Shown in pieces: positions 45,122 through 56,611 of a DNA stretch of 64,000 nt (positions are counted from its first letter, which is position 1; the number at the start of each line of letters is the position of its first letter). Where the stretch lies: NCBI RefSeq assembly GCF_028640845.1, contig NC_080540.1, positions 213,711,800-213,775,799 of the forward strand. The letters run 5' to 3'. The position numbers were made by a program, and so were the translations under genes. The notes under the pieces were generated by a model. The model was not told the DNA's origin and did no database searches. It saw only the letters and a list, made by a program, of their open reading frames with translations. Origin of the DNA: Ahaetulla prasina (taxonomy: Eukaryota; Chordata; Lepidosauria; Squamata; Colubridae).

Positions 45122-45990
45122 GATTTTTTTTTAATTGGCCAAGTGTGATTGGACACACAAGGAATTTGTCTTGGTGCATATGCTCTCAGCTTACATAAAA
45201 GAAAAGATACATTCATCAAGAATCATAAGATACAACACTTAATGATACATAGGGTATAAATAAGCAATCAGGAAAAAATCAATATCAATATAAATCGTAA
45301 GGATACAAGCAACAAGGTTACAATCATACAGTCATAAGTGGGAGGAGATGGGTGATGGGAACAATGAAAAGATTAATAGTAGTGCAGATTTAGTAATAGT
45401 TTGACACTGTTGAGGGAATTATTTGTTTAGCAAAGTGATGGCATTCGGGAAAAAACTGTTCTTGTGTCTAGTTGTTCTGGTGTGCAGTGCTCTGTAGCTT
45501 CATTTTGAGGGTAGGAGTTGAAATAGTTTATGTCCAGGATGTGAGGAGTCTGTAAATATTTTCACAGCCCTCTTTTTGACTTGCACAGTATACAGTTCCT
45601 CAATGGAAGGCAGGTTGGTAGCCATTGTTTTTTCTGCAGTTCTAATTATCCTCTGAAGTCTGTGTCTGTCTTGTTGGATTGCAGAACAAAACCAGACAAT
45701 TATAGAGGTGCAGATGACAGACTCAATAATTCCTCTGTAGAACTGGATCAGCAGCTCCTTGGGTAGTTTGAGCTTTCTGAGTTGACGCAGAAAGAACATT
45801 CTTTGTTGTGTTTTTTTGATGACGTTTTTGATGTTGGGTGTCCATTTTAGGTCATGAGATATGGTAGAACCTAGAAATTTGAAGGTCTCTACTGTTGATA
45901 CTGTATTATGAGAGATGGAAGTATGGGAGGGTTTCTCCTAAAATCTATCACCATTTCTACAGTTTTGAGTGAGTTCCAGAAGAACTGACA
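45122..45990 (-). mobile_element. Snake1/L3-type CR1 LINE, longest copy
   Basis: Starts ttgaatagaatagaattt on the + strand (AATAG tail in minus sense). The open frame 45500-45799 on the minus strand encodes QLRKLKLPKELLIQFYRGI, VICTSIIVWFCSAIQQ, DRHRLQRIIRTAEKT, LPSIEELYTVQVKKRAVKI and SSHPGHKLFQLLPS. Further downstream in another frame is the HTRTT-HKNSFFPNAI end. The upstream part (45800-45990) is more decayed. Confidence 0.85.
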
Positions 45991-47225
45991 TCTCCTTTTT
46001 TAATGGATCAGATATGGAATAGTTTTGGGGGGCACCAAGATATATTAATGTCAATGGACCTGAAGACTACATGAACATTGACCAATCACTGTAAGATTTA
46101 CAGCAGACCAAATAAAACAAAGTTGGGTGTAAACTGGAGGGGGGCTGGACTGGTCTAGGGATATGGAGTAAGAGGATTAAAAGAGACAGGGAACTAAAGA
46201 AGAAAAGAATGGAAGAAAGTTTGAAGGAAAATTCAAAATACATTTAAAGAGATTGTAATGACATGTAAATTATGCAAAGGCTTCAGTCTTCCAGATGAAT
46301 ATAATAATTCAAATAACTCAAGCATGTTGGTTAGGGACCCTCAAAAAAGAGGGTGTCCCAATTTCCCCCAAAAAAATCCCATATGTTGCTTTTATTTCCT
46401 TTGGGAAAAAAGGCAATTACCTTAGGCTCATTCTCAACTGAGGAGGAAACCATGAAAGAATATGAAGGTTCTTGAGATATTGTGCAAGACGCTAATCAGT
46501 CCTCTCTGGAGAATGGCACTTTCTCCTTGTATCCCTTTAGGCAGCAACTTCTAAGACAGATCTGCTCTTTGTCCAGGGTCCAGCAATCTAATCATTCCAA
46601 AATGTGGTAAATCTCTTGACTGAAAATAATTTATTTGCCTCTTCTTTTTAATTTTTAATTTTGAGAGTCTATGGCTCCAAAGTCATGGTTCTACTTTTCC
46701 TCAAATCTAAAATTATGTCTGATTCCTTATCAACGTGCACATAATTAGCTGGATACACCAGCCGTGGTTGCTTTCATCCAAGATAAAGAGTACCGAAGAG
46801 ACTTACAATTCATGGTTAATTCCCACATGAGTAATGCAGCTCCAAAGGAACTACATAGGAGATTTAATACCTGTGTTCATATATAGAATAAGAATTGCTT
46901 GTTTGGTTTGGCTTGTGTAAAGTTTAATTATTGTGGTTTATTAATCATGGTATATGGGTTAGCATTATGTAAGAGTTGAATCTGTGGGGCTAAGAAATCA
47001 CACCGAAAACAAACTGCTGCTTATTTCAATATGTCAGTGGAGAATTCTCCAAATTTTATGGATTATGTTTGTAAACTGTCCAGTTCTTATGCTCGCCTTT
47101 AAAAGAAAGAAATCAAAGCTGGTATAGCATAAAGCTTAAAACTTTTTATTGTGAACATGAAAATCTTTGATTCACATCTTGTGTCATAGGCCTTAGACAA
47201 GATAGAAATGACTGGCATGTTAAAG
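45991..47225. other. Unannotated sequence
   Basis: No feature recognised. Confidence 0.4.
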
Positions 47226-47632
47226 AGGTAGTCCTTGACTTACACTGCTTTGATTACTGACTGCTCAAAGTTACAACAACACGGAACAAAGTGGCTTATG
47301 ACTGTTTTTCATACTTATGACCACTTACGTTGCAGCATCTCCATGCAATTGTATGATCAAAATTCAGATGCTTGGCAACTGACTCACATTTATGACGATT
47401 GCAGTATCTGAGGGATCATGTGATCACCTTTTGTGATTTTCTGAGGAGCAAAGTCAATGGGGAAGCCAGATTCGCTTACAACCGTGTTACTCACTTAACA
47501 ACTGCAGTGATTCACTCAACAACTGTGTCAAAGTCTGTAAAACAGGACAAAATTCACTTAACAACTGTCTTGCTTAGCAATAGAAATGCTGGGCTCAATT
47601 CTGCTCGTAAGCCAAGAATTACCTCTATTGTG
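47226..47632. mobile_element. Tc1/mariner-like MITE
   Basis: Starts aggtagtccttgacttac and ends gtaagccaagaattacctct. The interior has 'cacttaacaactg' repeats and 'ggggaagccagattcgctt', as in the copies at 5482 and 16563. Confidence 0.8.
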
Positions 47633-47748
47633 GAATGTTTTCATATACAAATTCTGCCAGCAATCAATACTGTCTGGAGATAAAATGAACATTCTGAGCT
47701 TGTAGCTTCTTGCTTAGTTCATAATTGTTGACTTCAGGTCCTCTAGAG

Positions 47749-47925
47749 CAGTGGTGGGTTTCTACCAGTTTGCCCTGGTTCTGGCGAACCGGTAGTGGTG
47801 GTGGCAGGAAGCTCCGCCCACCCATCCGGATGTCATCATGGACGCTCTGCACATGCGGAGAAGGTTCTGCACACGCGAGTGAAGCGAGTTCCAAACCTAG
47901 CGAAGGTAAGTGGAACCCGCTACTG
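47749..47925. mobile_element. hAT MITE, 177 bp
   Basis: Left end cagtggtgggtttctacc, right end ggaacccgctactg. The exact 8-bp target duplication ctctagag is at 47741-47748 and 47926-47933. Confidence 0.9.
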
Positions 47926-47933
47926 CTCTAGAG

Positions 47934-48784
47934 AGCTGGAGATCCCTTTCCCCAAAGTGTGCTGTTCTTCCCATGAATAGTTAGATATGTAATTTGATTT
48001 TAGATAGGAAGGTGGAAGTCCTCCAGTGCTATGAATAAACTCAACCTGTTGGACTTGGGTACTGTGTGACTTTTAAAACTGCACAAATTGATTCTTCCCA
48101 TGTGTTACAAATCTAAAGACAGAGCTCTTGCCTCCCCTGCTATTGTCTTTTGCTGATTCATATTCATTTCTATTATTTTTCCTTGCAATGTGTTAAAAAA
48201 AAAAAACAAGGCCGTTGGAATTCAGGTGGATTCATTTTTCCTGACAATTTGTTAGTTGCAATGATGTCCAGCTTTATGGAGCTTGAGATGTATACCGTAC
48301 AGTTCTGTTTTTATTGTGAGGGACATGCATGCCTGATTGGAATACAGAATGCAGCAACCATAGACAGTGGAAGTGGAACTACCTGAAAACGGGATTTCAG
48401 CAATAAGTTATTTTCCAGTGCAAATATTCCAAAAAATATAAAAATGTGAATATCCAAAGTACTTTAATGAAGATGGCACCACAGGGTTGTCAAAAAAGGG
48501 TTAACCTTTTGACCTTACCAACTACGGATAACAAAGTTTTCCACCGCATCAGAAGGACAAAACAAATAAAAAGCCTTTTCTAGGTTTTGCTCTGTGCATG
48601 AAGAGCTTTTAATTATTTTTAATTATCGCATGGAATTTATTGTTAGCTGGCCTGATTGTGTGGCCATATATTAAGCCATATAAATATATATGCATAGCTG
48701 ATTACAAGCATAGTCCAATATTAGGTATACCTCTGATCATGTGTATATTCATTACTAAACAGTTCCATCTACACAAACATTCTC
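47934..48784. other. Unannotated sequence
   Basis: No feature recognised. Confidence 0.4.
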
Positions 48785-49045
48785 TGCTCAAACAAGTGAC
48801 TGTCCAGTCTCTTCTTAAAAACCTCCAGTGATGAAGCACCCACAACTTCTGAAAGCAAACAATTCCACTGGCTAATTGTCCTGTCAGGAAATTTCTTCTT
48901 AGTTCTAGGTTGCATCACTCCTTGGTTAGGTTTCTATCCATTGCGTCTTGTCCTGCCTTCAGGTGCTTTAGAGAATAGGTTGACCTCTCTTGAAGGTTGA
49001 CCCCTGGTTGATCCCAGTTGAACTCTGCAACTGTTCTTCATGGTG
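48785..49045 (-). mobile_element. CR1 LINE fragment
   Basis: The + strand carries the complement of the CR1 ORF2 end: 'tcttcttaaaaacctccagtg', 'cacaacttctgaaagcaa', then 'cttctatccattgcgtcttgtc'. An internal deletion precedes the 'aactctgcaactgttcttcat' part. Confidence 0.8.
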
Positions 49046-49164
49046 ATATAAAGTCACCATATGAAATTATAATATATTCTCTAGTGATAATATATTCCCC
49101 CACTAGTCATTCTGCTCAGTATAAAACAGAAATTTTGGACTCAAACGAGGTCATAAATCAATCA

Positions 49165-49880
49165 GAATAGAGCTGGAAGAGACCTTAGAGGTCTTCTAAT
49201 CCAACCCACTGCTCAAGCAAGAAACCCTATACCATTTCAGACAGATGATTGTACAGTTTTTTCTTTAAAAACCTCCAGTGATGAAGTACCTACAACTTCT
49301 GATTAATTGTTCTCACTGTTAGGACGTTACTCCTTAATTCCAGGTTGGTTGTCTCCTTGATTAGTTTCCATCCGTTGTTTCTTGTCTTGCCTTCTGGTAC
49401 TTTGGAAAATAATTTGACCCCCTCTTCTTCTTGGTAGCTACTCAAATATTGAAACACTGCTATCAGGTCTCCTTAGCCCTTCTTTTCACTAGACTAGACA
49501 TACCCAATTTCTGCAATGTTCTTTATATGTTTCAGCCTCCAGCCCCCTAATCATTTTTAATTGCTCTTCTCTGTTCTCTTTTCAGAGCCTCAATATCTTT
49601 TTTATATCATGGTGAACAAAACTAGATGCAGTATTCCAAGGGTGAACTTGATTCAATTCCTTTGTTAATACAGTCTAGGATTGTGTTGGCTTTTTTGGCT
49701 GCTGCCACACACTGTTGGCTTATATTTAAGTGATTGTCCACTAGGACTCAAAGATCCCTCTCACAGTCACTGCTATTGAGCCAATCTGTACCTAATCTAT
49801 ACCTGTACATTTGGTTTTTCTTCCTTAAGTATAAAACCTTGCTTTTCTCTATACTGTATTGAATTTCATTTTGTTAGATA
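49165..49880 (-). mobile_element. CR1 LINE, 3' 700 bp
   Basis: Starts agaatagagctggaagagac (3' end in minus sense) and continues through the complement of the ORF2 C-terminus to 'gaatttcattttgttaga'. Many small indels. A second CR1 in the same orientation only 120 bp from the previous fragment. Confidence 0.85.
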
Positions 49881-49974
49881 AACTTTTTATTGCAAAGATT
49901 GTACTGCAAATGACATAATCCTCACATCAACCACTATATCAATAAAAAGTTAATATACAATGTATTAATTTTCA

Positions 49975-50800
49975 AGTATGTTCTTGAATGCACAGTTTGC
50001 TGGGAGAGATATCAACAACCTCAGATATGCAGATGATACCACTCTAATGGCAGAAAGCGAAGAAGAACTAAAGAGCCTCTTGAAACTGGTGAAGGAGGAG
50101 AGTGCAAAAGTTGGCTTGAAACTCAACATTAAGAAAACTAAAATCATGGCATCCGGCCTTCTCAATTCCTGGCAGATAGATGGGGAAGAAATGGAGGCAG
50201 TGATCTTGGGCTCCAAGATCACTGCAGATGGGGACTGCAGCCAAGAAATTAAAAGACACTTGTTCCTGGGGAGGAAAGCTATGGCAAATCTAGACAGTGT
50301 ACTAAAAAGCAGAGACATCACCCTGCCAACAAAGGTGTGTATAATCAAGGCTATGGTTTTCCCAGTTGCAATATATGGCTGTGAAGGCTGGACCATAAGA
50401 AAGGCTGAGCGCCAAAGAATGGAGGCCTTTGAACCCTGGTGCTAGAGAAGACTCCTGCGAGTCACTTGGATTGCAAGGTGAACGAACAAGTCAGTCCTAG
50501 AGGAGATCAACTCTGACTGCTCTTTAGAAGGCCAGATCCTGAAGATGAAATTGAAATACTTTGGCCACCTAATGAGAAAGAAGGACTCACTGGAGAAGAG
50601 CCTAATGCTGGGAAACATTGAGGGCAGAAGAAAAAGGGGACGACGGAGAACGAGGTGGCTGGATGGAGTCACTGAAGCAGTCGGTGTGGCTTAAATGGAC
50701 TCCAGAGGATGGTAGAGGACAGGAAGGCCTGGAGGAACGTTGTCCATGGGGTCGTGATGGGTCGGACACAACTTCGCAACTAACAACAACAAAAGTTGAA
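49975..50800 (+). mobile_element. BovB (RTE-clade) LINE, 5'-truncated
   Basis: Contains the second half of ORF2 and the BovB 3' end 'tggggtcgtgatgggtcgga' with a (CAA)n-like tail at about 50785-50795. BovB is known for horizontal transfer among squamates, ruminants and ticks. Confidence 0.9.
49978..50690 (+). pseudogene. BovB ORF2: end of reverse transcriptase and C-terminus
   Basis: An open frame of 155 codons (49978-50445) begins in the reverse transcriptase with NNLRYADDTTLMAESEEEL (catalytic YADD at 50026-50037), then GLKLNIKKTKIMASG, ILGSKITADGDCSQEIKRHL, NLDSVLKSRDITLPTKVCII and VFPVAIYGCEGWTIRKAE. A stop (tag at 50443) replaces the expected Trp in the following WC-RRLLRVTW block. A second stop follows, and the reading continues with SDCSLEGQILKMKLKYFGHL, KSLMLGNIEGRRKRGRRRT and RWLDGV. 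The endonuclease and first half of the reverse transcriptase are absent. Confidence 0.9.
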
Positions 50801-50829
50801 TGAAAAGAAGGACTAGGAGTGACATATCA

Positions 50830-51082
50830 AAACCATAAAAAAGCCAAAGTTAGAATATTTTGTACATGTGATGCGACACCCAGAAAAATCCACCACACTT
50901 CACTTAATCCTCCAAGGAAAGGTTGAAGGCAAATGAGGTCCAGGCAGAAGAAGAATATCATGGTTTCAAATTCTAAGGGACTGGTTTGGACAAAACTCAC
51001 CAGCACTTTTTCATGCAGCTGTTGATAAAAATAGAATTGCCAACATGATCGTCAATGTCCGATGACAGATATGGCACAAGAA
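50830..51082 (+). pseudogene. Non-LTR retrotransposon ORF2 C-terminal fragment, RTE-like
   Basis: Across frames: KLEYFVHVMRHPEKSTTLHL, ILQGKVEGK, RRISWFQILRDWFGQNSP, LFHAAVDKNRIANMIVNV, then a stop and an AAG-rich tail at 51078-51090. The order (K.EYF.HVMR, GK.EG, SW..I.D...) resembles the RTE-like remnant at 22320. It sits directly after the BovB and before a CR1, so three LINE 3' ends are in tandem. Confidence 0.65.
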
Positions 51083-51084
51083 GA

Positions 51085-51570
51085 AGAAGAAGGGGTGACA
51101 TGATAGCAGTATTTCAATATCTAAGGGGCTGCTACAAAGAGAGGGGAATATTCTCCAAAACATCTGAAGGCAGAACAAGAAGCAATGGATGGAAACTAAT
51201 CAACTAATCAAGGAGAAAACCAACCTAGTCATAAGGAGAAATTTCCTGATGGAACAATTAATCAGTGGAATGGCTTGCCTTCAGAAGTTGTTGGAGATTT
51301 TTTAAGAAGAGATGAAACAACTATTTGTCTGAAATGGTATAGGCCCTAGGGCAGTGGTGGTATTCAAGTAATTTAACAACCGGTTCTCTGCTCTAATGAT
51401 TTCTTCCAACAACCAGTTTGCAAACTGCTCAGTAAGTTAACAACCGGTTCTCCCGAGGTGGTGCAAACTGGCTGAATCCCACCATTGCCCTAGGGTCTCC
51501 TGTTTGTGCAGGGATTGGACTAGGAGATCTCCAAGTTCCTTTCCAACTCTATTATTCTGTAATATTCAAC
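51085..51570 (+). mobile_element. CR1 LINE 3' end, split by a MITE
   Basis: 'ggggtgacatgatagcagta', 'tctgaaggcagaacaagaag', 'caattaatcagtggaatggct' and the end 'attggactaggagatctcc' are CR1. A hAT MITE at 51352-51487 interrupts it. Confidence 0.85.
51352..51487. mobile_element. hAT MITE inside CR1, 136 bp
   Basis: Left end cagtggtggtattcaag, right end gctgaatcccaccattg. The exact 8-bp target duplication ccctaggg is at 51344-51351 and 51488-51495. The two 'taacaaccggttct' motifs are internal. It is the reverse-orientation relative of the copies at 59920 and 63185. Confidence 0.95.
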
Positions 51571-52585
51571 AGTATCTCATGTAATACCTAAGTATTAAGC
51601 TTTCCATTGGGATGCTGGAGCTCTGTGTGTCTCACATTTTGCTGCAAATGCTGCTGGACCATTCAGCCAATGAGATTCAGAAATATGGTGACATCTTGAA
51701 GCAAAAGAAAAGAATGACAAAGCCTTCTGCCCAGGTAGTCATCCTATTGCTTTTATTTTTTTTTTAAAAAATGGTAATTGGAACCCAGCTCCAACCCTTT
51801 TCTTCTAATCCCATGAAAGTAGCTAGACCTCCTTCCAAACTTGGAAATTTATGAGTGTACATTTTTGTGAATATATTAGTTTACACCTATTTCCTTTTTA
51901 TACTTCAGGACAATCAAGGAAGTGTATTTCAAATATAGCTTTTCTAAAGCTGGATTTATTTATTTTTTAAAGTGTGTGTTTTCTCCCATTTCAGACCTCT
52001 AGGTGGCTTACAAATATCTGGAGTTTACAGCAATTACTTAATAATTTACACCTGAAATTATAGCATAATGCATGACTAGTTTCACATTAAATAAAGATCT
52101 ATAATGACTCAGTGAACGATGGAGAAGGATGACCTAGATATATTTAGATACATTTTTTCCCCCAAAAGACATGCTTTTGGAAAGATTTCCTGGCCAATTA
52201 TTAGCCAGTAACTCACTTTCTCTCTTAGGGCAGAAATTACTAGCAATGATTCTTCCAATCCTTTCAGGATGCTTTTCAGAGCATGCTCATAGCTTAATGA
52301 ATTTGCCAGCCTATCATTCAAATCTTTACTTCCTTGATCTTCTAGCTAAGCTTTAATGGTTACGATTTGGTCATAAATCAAGGCAAAGGATCCAGGGAAG
52401 CACATACAATATTCTCCAGTGTAATCTCCAGTGATTACACATTCTCTGCTTGATAGATCTTGAAGCTTGAAAATCTTATACTTTCTTTGTACATGCTCAA
52501 AGTATCGGCCGCCAAATGAGACAATCAACTCATTCCTATTACACAGAGTTGTGGGGGAGGGAACGGTAACTTGAGTCCTCACTTG
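51571..52585. other. Unannotated sequence
   Basis: No gene recognised. Confidence 0.4.
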
Positions 52586-52589
52586 GACA

Positions 52590-52860
52590 GGTCTGCAGTT
52601 TGGTAACACTTTCAGAAGCGGTCTTCCCGTGCTTCTTCCCAGGACTGACAGAAAGTGAGTGCTTCAAAATCATCCATCTGGTTTTGTACCTAAAGCAGGA
52701 CATTTGTTAAAGTGGCTTGCCCTTGTCTCTTTCCTAGGGCTGAGAAAGGGTGACCTGTTCAAATTCACCCAGCTGGTTTTGTCTGTATGTCAGGACTAGA
52801 ACTCCCATTCTTCCTGTTTCCTAGGCTGGTGCCTTAGCCATAACACCAAATTCACTTTTG
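52590..52860 (-). mobile_element. tRNA-derived SINE(s)
   Basis: Minus sense begins gtgaatttggtgttatggctaaggcacc (A-box region), then gggagttctagtcctgac (B box) and 'cagctgggtgaatttgaac'. A second 'aggactgacagaaagtgagtg' block at 52641 suggests a partial duplication of the SINE body. Confidence 0.65.
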
Positions 52861-53403
52861 AAAAGAATTAGATTTATTCAAATAGTTTCTTATAGCTTTC
52901 ACCGGTCATTTCTGTACTATCTAAAGGACAAGTAGCTTTACAGGACGCATTAGAGCACACTGTTTAATTATTTACAATTTAAGCCTATCCATTTCTATTA
53001 ACAGTTTCAGTTACTTGTGTCCTCCATAAGGCAGAAATTGTGGAAAAGCAAGTGGTGTACAATGATGTACTTACGGGAACAATGCTCTGTGTGCTACCAT
53101 ATATGCTGTGGTCAGTGCCTCCATCACCTTTTCAGTTGCTTGCCATCTTCCCTACTGGAAATGGCCATGATCTATACCTTGAATAACCCATGAAGTTGTT
53201 TTTGAGAGCTACTGCACATATAGAGTTTGGATTGCAAGATGACATATTCTTTGCATAACAGAGAATTACTGTATGTCTGCCTGATGTATTGTATCCAAGG
53301 GATAAATGACAAAAGGAGCATCACAGCTTTGTGATGCGTATTCCACCACTTTTTTATACCCATACATATACAAATGCACAAAAATGACCTGGGTCAAAAT
53401 TAT
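52861..53403. other. Unannotated sequence
   Basis: No feature recognised. Confidence 0.4.
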
Positions 53404-53408
53404 ATAAT

Positions 53409-54014
53409 TGTGCTGACCCAGCCTTAGCAAAAACAAGAAACAGACTTCTTGTCATGAAAAACCACTCTTTATTTATCTCCTGTGAATTAATGGCATTCAC
53501 ACACCCAGAAAGTCCAGGCAATCCTCCATCAAAGAGTTAACTGCAGTAACAGACCTTATCAGTTCCTTGTGATAATTGCCAGGCCCTGAACTCCCAGCCA
53601 AAAAGCTGCAAATTAAGTTCTGGCAAGCAGTTTCTGTGGCACGAAACATGAGCCAAATCTTCAGAAATCCAGACTGTTGTCTCCTACAACCACCACTCCC
53701 CTTTCCTTCTATTTATTCCCCAGCCAGGAAGGGGACATTCAGTGTCCACATGACCCTTGCTTTCCAAGTCAACTCCTTGTCCTTGGTTGTTCTCCTCTGC
53801 TAACAGCTCTATGCATATGTGAATCTAGAACAGGCCCCAGCTGTTCTTCCTCCCCATTTATCTCCGATAGCTGGAAATGTCAGATGGCCCTGGCTCTACC
53901 TCTGCACCTGACGTAGAGCATCCATCAGAGCCTTCCCCAGACTCCAGAACTGGCCCAAATTCCTCCCCAACCTCTGCTTCATCTGAGTCTGCTGCCAGCT
54001 GGTGGGCCACAACA
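53409..54014 (-). mobile_element. Solo LTR, 606 bp
   Basis: Minus sense starts TGTTGTGGCCCACC and ends GGGTCAGCACA. An exact 5-bp target duplication, ataat, lies at 53404-53408 and 54015-54019. A TATA-like ggaataaatagaagg (complement at about 53705-53720) and a polyadenylation-like aataaa (complement at about 53468-53473) are in the expected order. Internal genes are absent, consistent with LTR-LTR recombination. Related to the LTR at 3614. Confidence 0.85.
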
Positions 54015-54019
54015 ATAAT

Positions 54020-54820
54020 GCTGTTTTCATCACTTTGATCAAAGTCTCCAATCTTATGGATGCTGTAAAATTCTTGATATTATTTGAAATGAAGTTGTCT
54101 TGTAAAGAAGTAGAGAAGCTATCAGATACACGATTATATGTCAAATCTCCCTATATTTTTATTTTTCATATTTTTTCAAACATGTATATACTGCCTATAC
54201 AGTGTGCATGTATATATATGCATATATAGTGTGTGTGCATGTGTGCATGTGTATGTATATATATATATATATACACGCACATACATACATACACACACAC
54301 AAATCTATACACATAATCACACTAATGTATATATTGCTATGCTAAAGCGAAATTATATAAAAGTTTAACATGAAACAAAAATCATGTTAGCAATAGCAAT
54401 TTAGTCCAGCAAGAATAAATTATGACTAACAGTACCATTTGTTATTCAGGCAAATAATATTCAATACTTCACTTCAAATATGAAATATTACTAAATAATA
54501 TAATCAAAAATTAACAGTCCTGCAAATACTTCGTGATGATTACCAGAAATCATTACATAATTATAAGCAACAAAATAACAGCAAAGATGGGTTGCTAAAA
54601 TATTGCAGACCAAATACACTAACATTCAACAGCAACAAGGGTCATGTATCCTACAGCATTAATCATAGGAAATCAAAACAATGAGAAAACAAATATTTGA
54701 GTTGTAGCAAAAATAAAGCAGGCTGTTCTAAAAAAAATTAATGAGTTTTCAATTAGCAATAATTGTGCTTCATTGGCTACAATACTGCCACTGTGCAAAG
54801 CGTGAACGGTTTTTGAGCAG
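54020..54820. other. Unannotated sequence with TG/TA microsatellite
   Basis: Mixed TATG/TG/TA/CA repeats at about 54196-54300. Otherwise nothing recognised. Confidence 0.5.
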
Positions 54821-54821
54821 C

Positions 54822-55050
54822 ATGATAGTCTAGTGGGGAAGATGCTTGCCTCCCACTCAGAAGATCGAGAGTTCAATCCTAGGTAGCAACTGATGTTTCT
54901 CTCCTAGGGCTCAATGGGAAAATATCTGCTGCGAACTCTGTGTGGCATCAGGAAGGGCATCCAGCCAGTAAACGCTCAGCTCCATCTAGTCACCTCGACT
55001 CTACCCCAAATTAAGGGATTACAGAGTAGTAAAAAGGGAGTTTTAAAAGA
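54822..55050 (+). mobile_element. tRNA-derived SINE
   Basis: A-box-like tagtctagtggggaagatgc at about 54826-54845 and B-box-like gagttcaatcctagg. The body has 'catcaggaagggcatccagcc' and 'ctcgactctaccccaaatt'. A different SINE family from the others in the window. Confidence 0.7.
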
Positions 55051-56105
55051 GGGGTTTTGTTGGTTTTAAATAAATATAACTTTGATTTTGTACCATTTTC
55101 ACAAAGATGCTTTTTTTTTTCCCTGGCTGGCAACTTTATTTGGCTCTGGACTCTTCAGAGCCTTTCCAGATCTTATTTGGGCAGCTAAGAACAGGTCATC
55201 TTGCCTTGGATCTGTGCCCACTACACCTGCCATGGCATTCCACCTGTATTACTGCAACTGCTGGGTGCTTCCTTCTGCCATCCCACACTTGTAGGCTCTA
55301 GGGCCACATTCATCTCAACAGGTGACCATTGAAGAATGGGGAAGAAGGAAAGAGCGTAGCAGCCAACTTCATATAGCAAATAGTTCAGCTCAGTTGGGAA
55401 ACATGAAACATAACAACAAATCTAGACACGATAGAATCTGCTCTTCTCATCTAAAAAGCAACACACCACTTATCCAGAATGACTCCAAAGACAACAAGTT
55501 TCTTTTCAGATAGAAGAGTGTTTTTTTCCCACCTATTGAAAGCTGGCTGACTGATCTCTTTGCAATTCTTGGTTGATAATAACATCTAAGACCAAATATT
55601 CAATTCAGACAGTGTGGAGTCTTTAAATCTTTGCTTAATCACTTTATTTGGCAACATTTTATTGACTAATTTTGATTTATTTAAGCTTTAGCTTGCTGAC
55701 ACCGTGGGTCTTACTTAAAAAAATACACATGTAGGACAATGCATTAGATTTACAGTCTAAATGTCAACATACAAGATGAAAGTGAAGAACAAAATGGAGA
55801 AAAGGCATGCTTTTCAGGTTTTGTATGACAATTTTAATAGTTATACAACTATACAATATATTTCAAAAAGAATAAGAAACAAACAGCACACATATTTGGT
55901 CTGGCTGTATATCCATTATAATTAGACGGCATAGTAAAAGGTACATAGATAAAGAGGGAAACGAGATTTGGGATGAATGTGTATATTTGTTTAGGCTTCT
56001 TTTGTTCTATTTTTTCCTGGTATTAAATTCATTCTATCTGATTTGTAATATTTTTAAAGAATCTGCATGAATAGCTATATAGATTTCTTTTCACTTTTTC
56101 CCCTG
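55051..56105. other. Unannotated sequence
   Basis: No gene recognised. A short DYCN-like reading near 55240 hints at an old L2 piece but is too weak to call. Confidence 0.4.
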
Positions 56106-56117
56106 TGGCCATTATTT

Positions 56118-56260
56118 TGTGTGTATGTATATGTGTATATGTGTATACATACATGTGTGTGTGCGTGTGCGTGTGCTTGGATAAAATGCAAGGATCGTAA
56201 AAATTGCATACATTCATTCATTCATACATACATACATACATTCATACATATGTGTATGTA

Positions 56261-56308
<48 letters not shown>
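56118..56308. repeat. TG/TATG/CATA microsatellite cluster
   Basis: Alternating TGTA, TACA and ATTC tetramers, then a long (TG)n run at about 56270-56306, directly abutting the end of the Penelope-like element. Confidence 0.95.
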
Positions 56309-56310
<2 letters not shown>

Positions 56311-56311
<1 letters not shown>

Positions 56312-56436
56312 AGGTCTTTGGTTATTCGGGTTTTCTCCCGCGTAAAATTGGAAGTGTCTTGGCGACGTTTCGACGAAGTCTCATTCGTCATCTTCAGGCT
56401 TCAGCTTCGTGCTTCGTGCTTCTGGGAGCACGAGTG
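56311..56436 (-). mobile_element. Penelope-like element, partial 3' copy
   Basis: In minus sense: ctcccagaagcacgaagc, then the hammerhead-like core, then aagacacttccaattttac, then gggagaaaacccgaataacc and aaagacct. It repeats the last part of the main element at 56548-56681, in the same direction, separated by TCTG and TA microsatellites. Tandem partial copies of this kind are typical of Penelope-like elements (pseudo-LTRs). Confidence 0.85.
56361..56400 (-). ncRNA. Hammerhead-ribozyme-like motif, copy A
   Basis: Minus strand: CUGAAGA (56397-56391), then U, GACGAA, loop UGAGAC, UUCGUC (a perfect 6-bp stem II), then GAAA and CGUC. CUGANGA...GAAAC-GUC is the hammerhead core, and such ribozymes are known in Penelope-like elements, where stem III is minimal. 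The extra U before stem II and a weak stem I are departures from the ideal. Confidence 0.6.
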
Positions 56437-56441
56437 ATATA

Positions 56442-56472
<31 letters not shown>

Positions 56473-56500
56473 TGGCATACCTATACCCGTAAAAACCTAC

Positions 56501-56535
<35 letters not shown>

Positions 56536-56547
56536 CTGAGGTTTTCA
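56437..56547. repeat. (TCTG)n and (TA)n arrays between the partial and main copies
   Basis: (TCTG)n at about 56443-56472 and (AT)n at 56503-56531. Flanking 'acccgtaaaaacct' and 'acgggtgtttg' words are duplicated element-end sequence. Confidence 0.85.
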
Positions 56548-56611
56548 CGGGTGTTTGTATATAGGTCTTTGGTTGTTCGGGTTTTCTCCCGTGTAAAATT
56601 GGAAGTGTCTT

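Noticed and set aside
56204..56345. Open frames through CATA and TG repeats
   Set aside because: Microsatellite translation, no gene.
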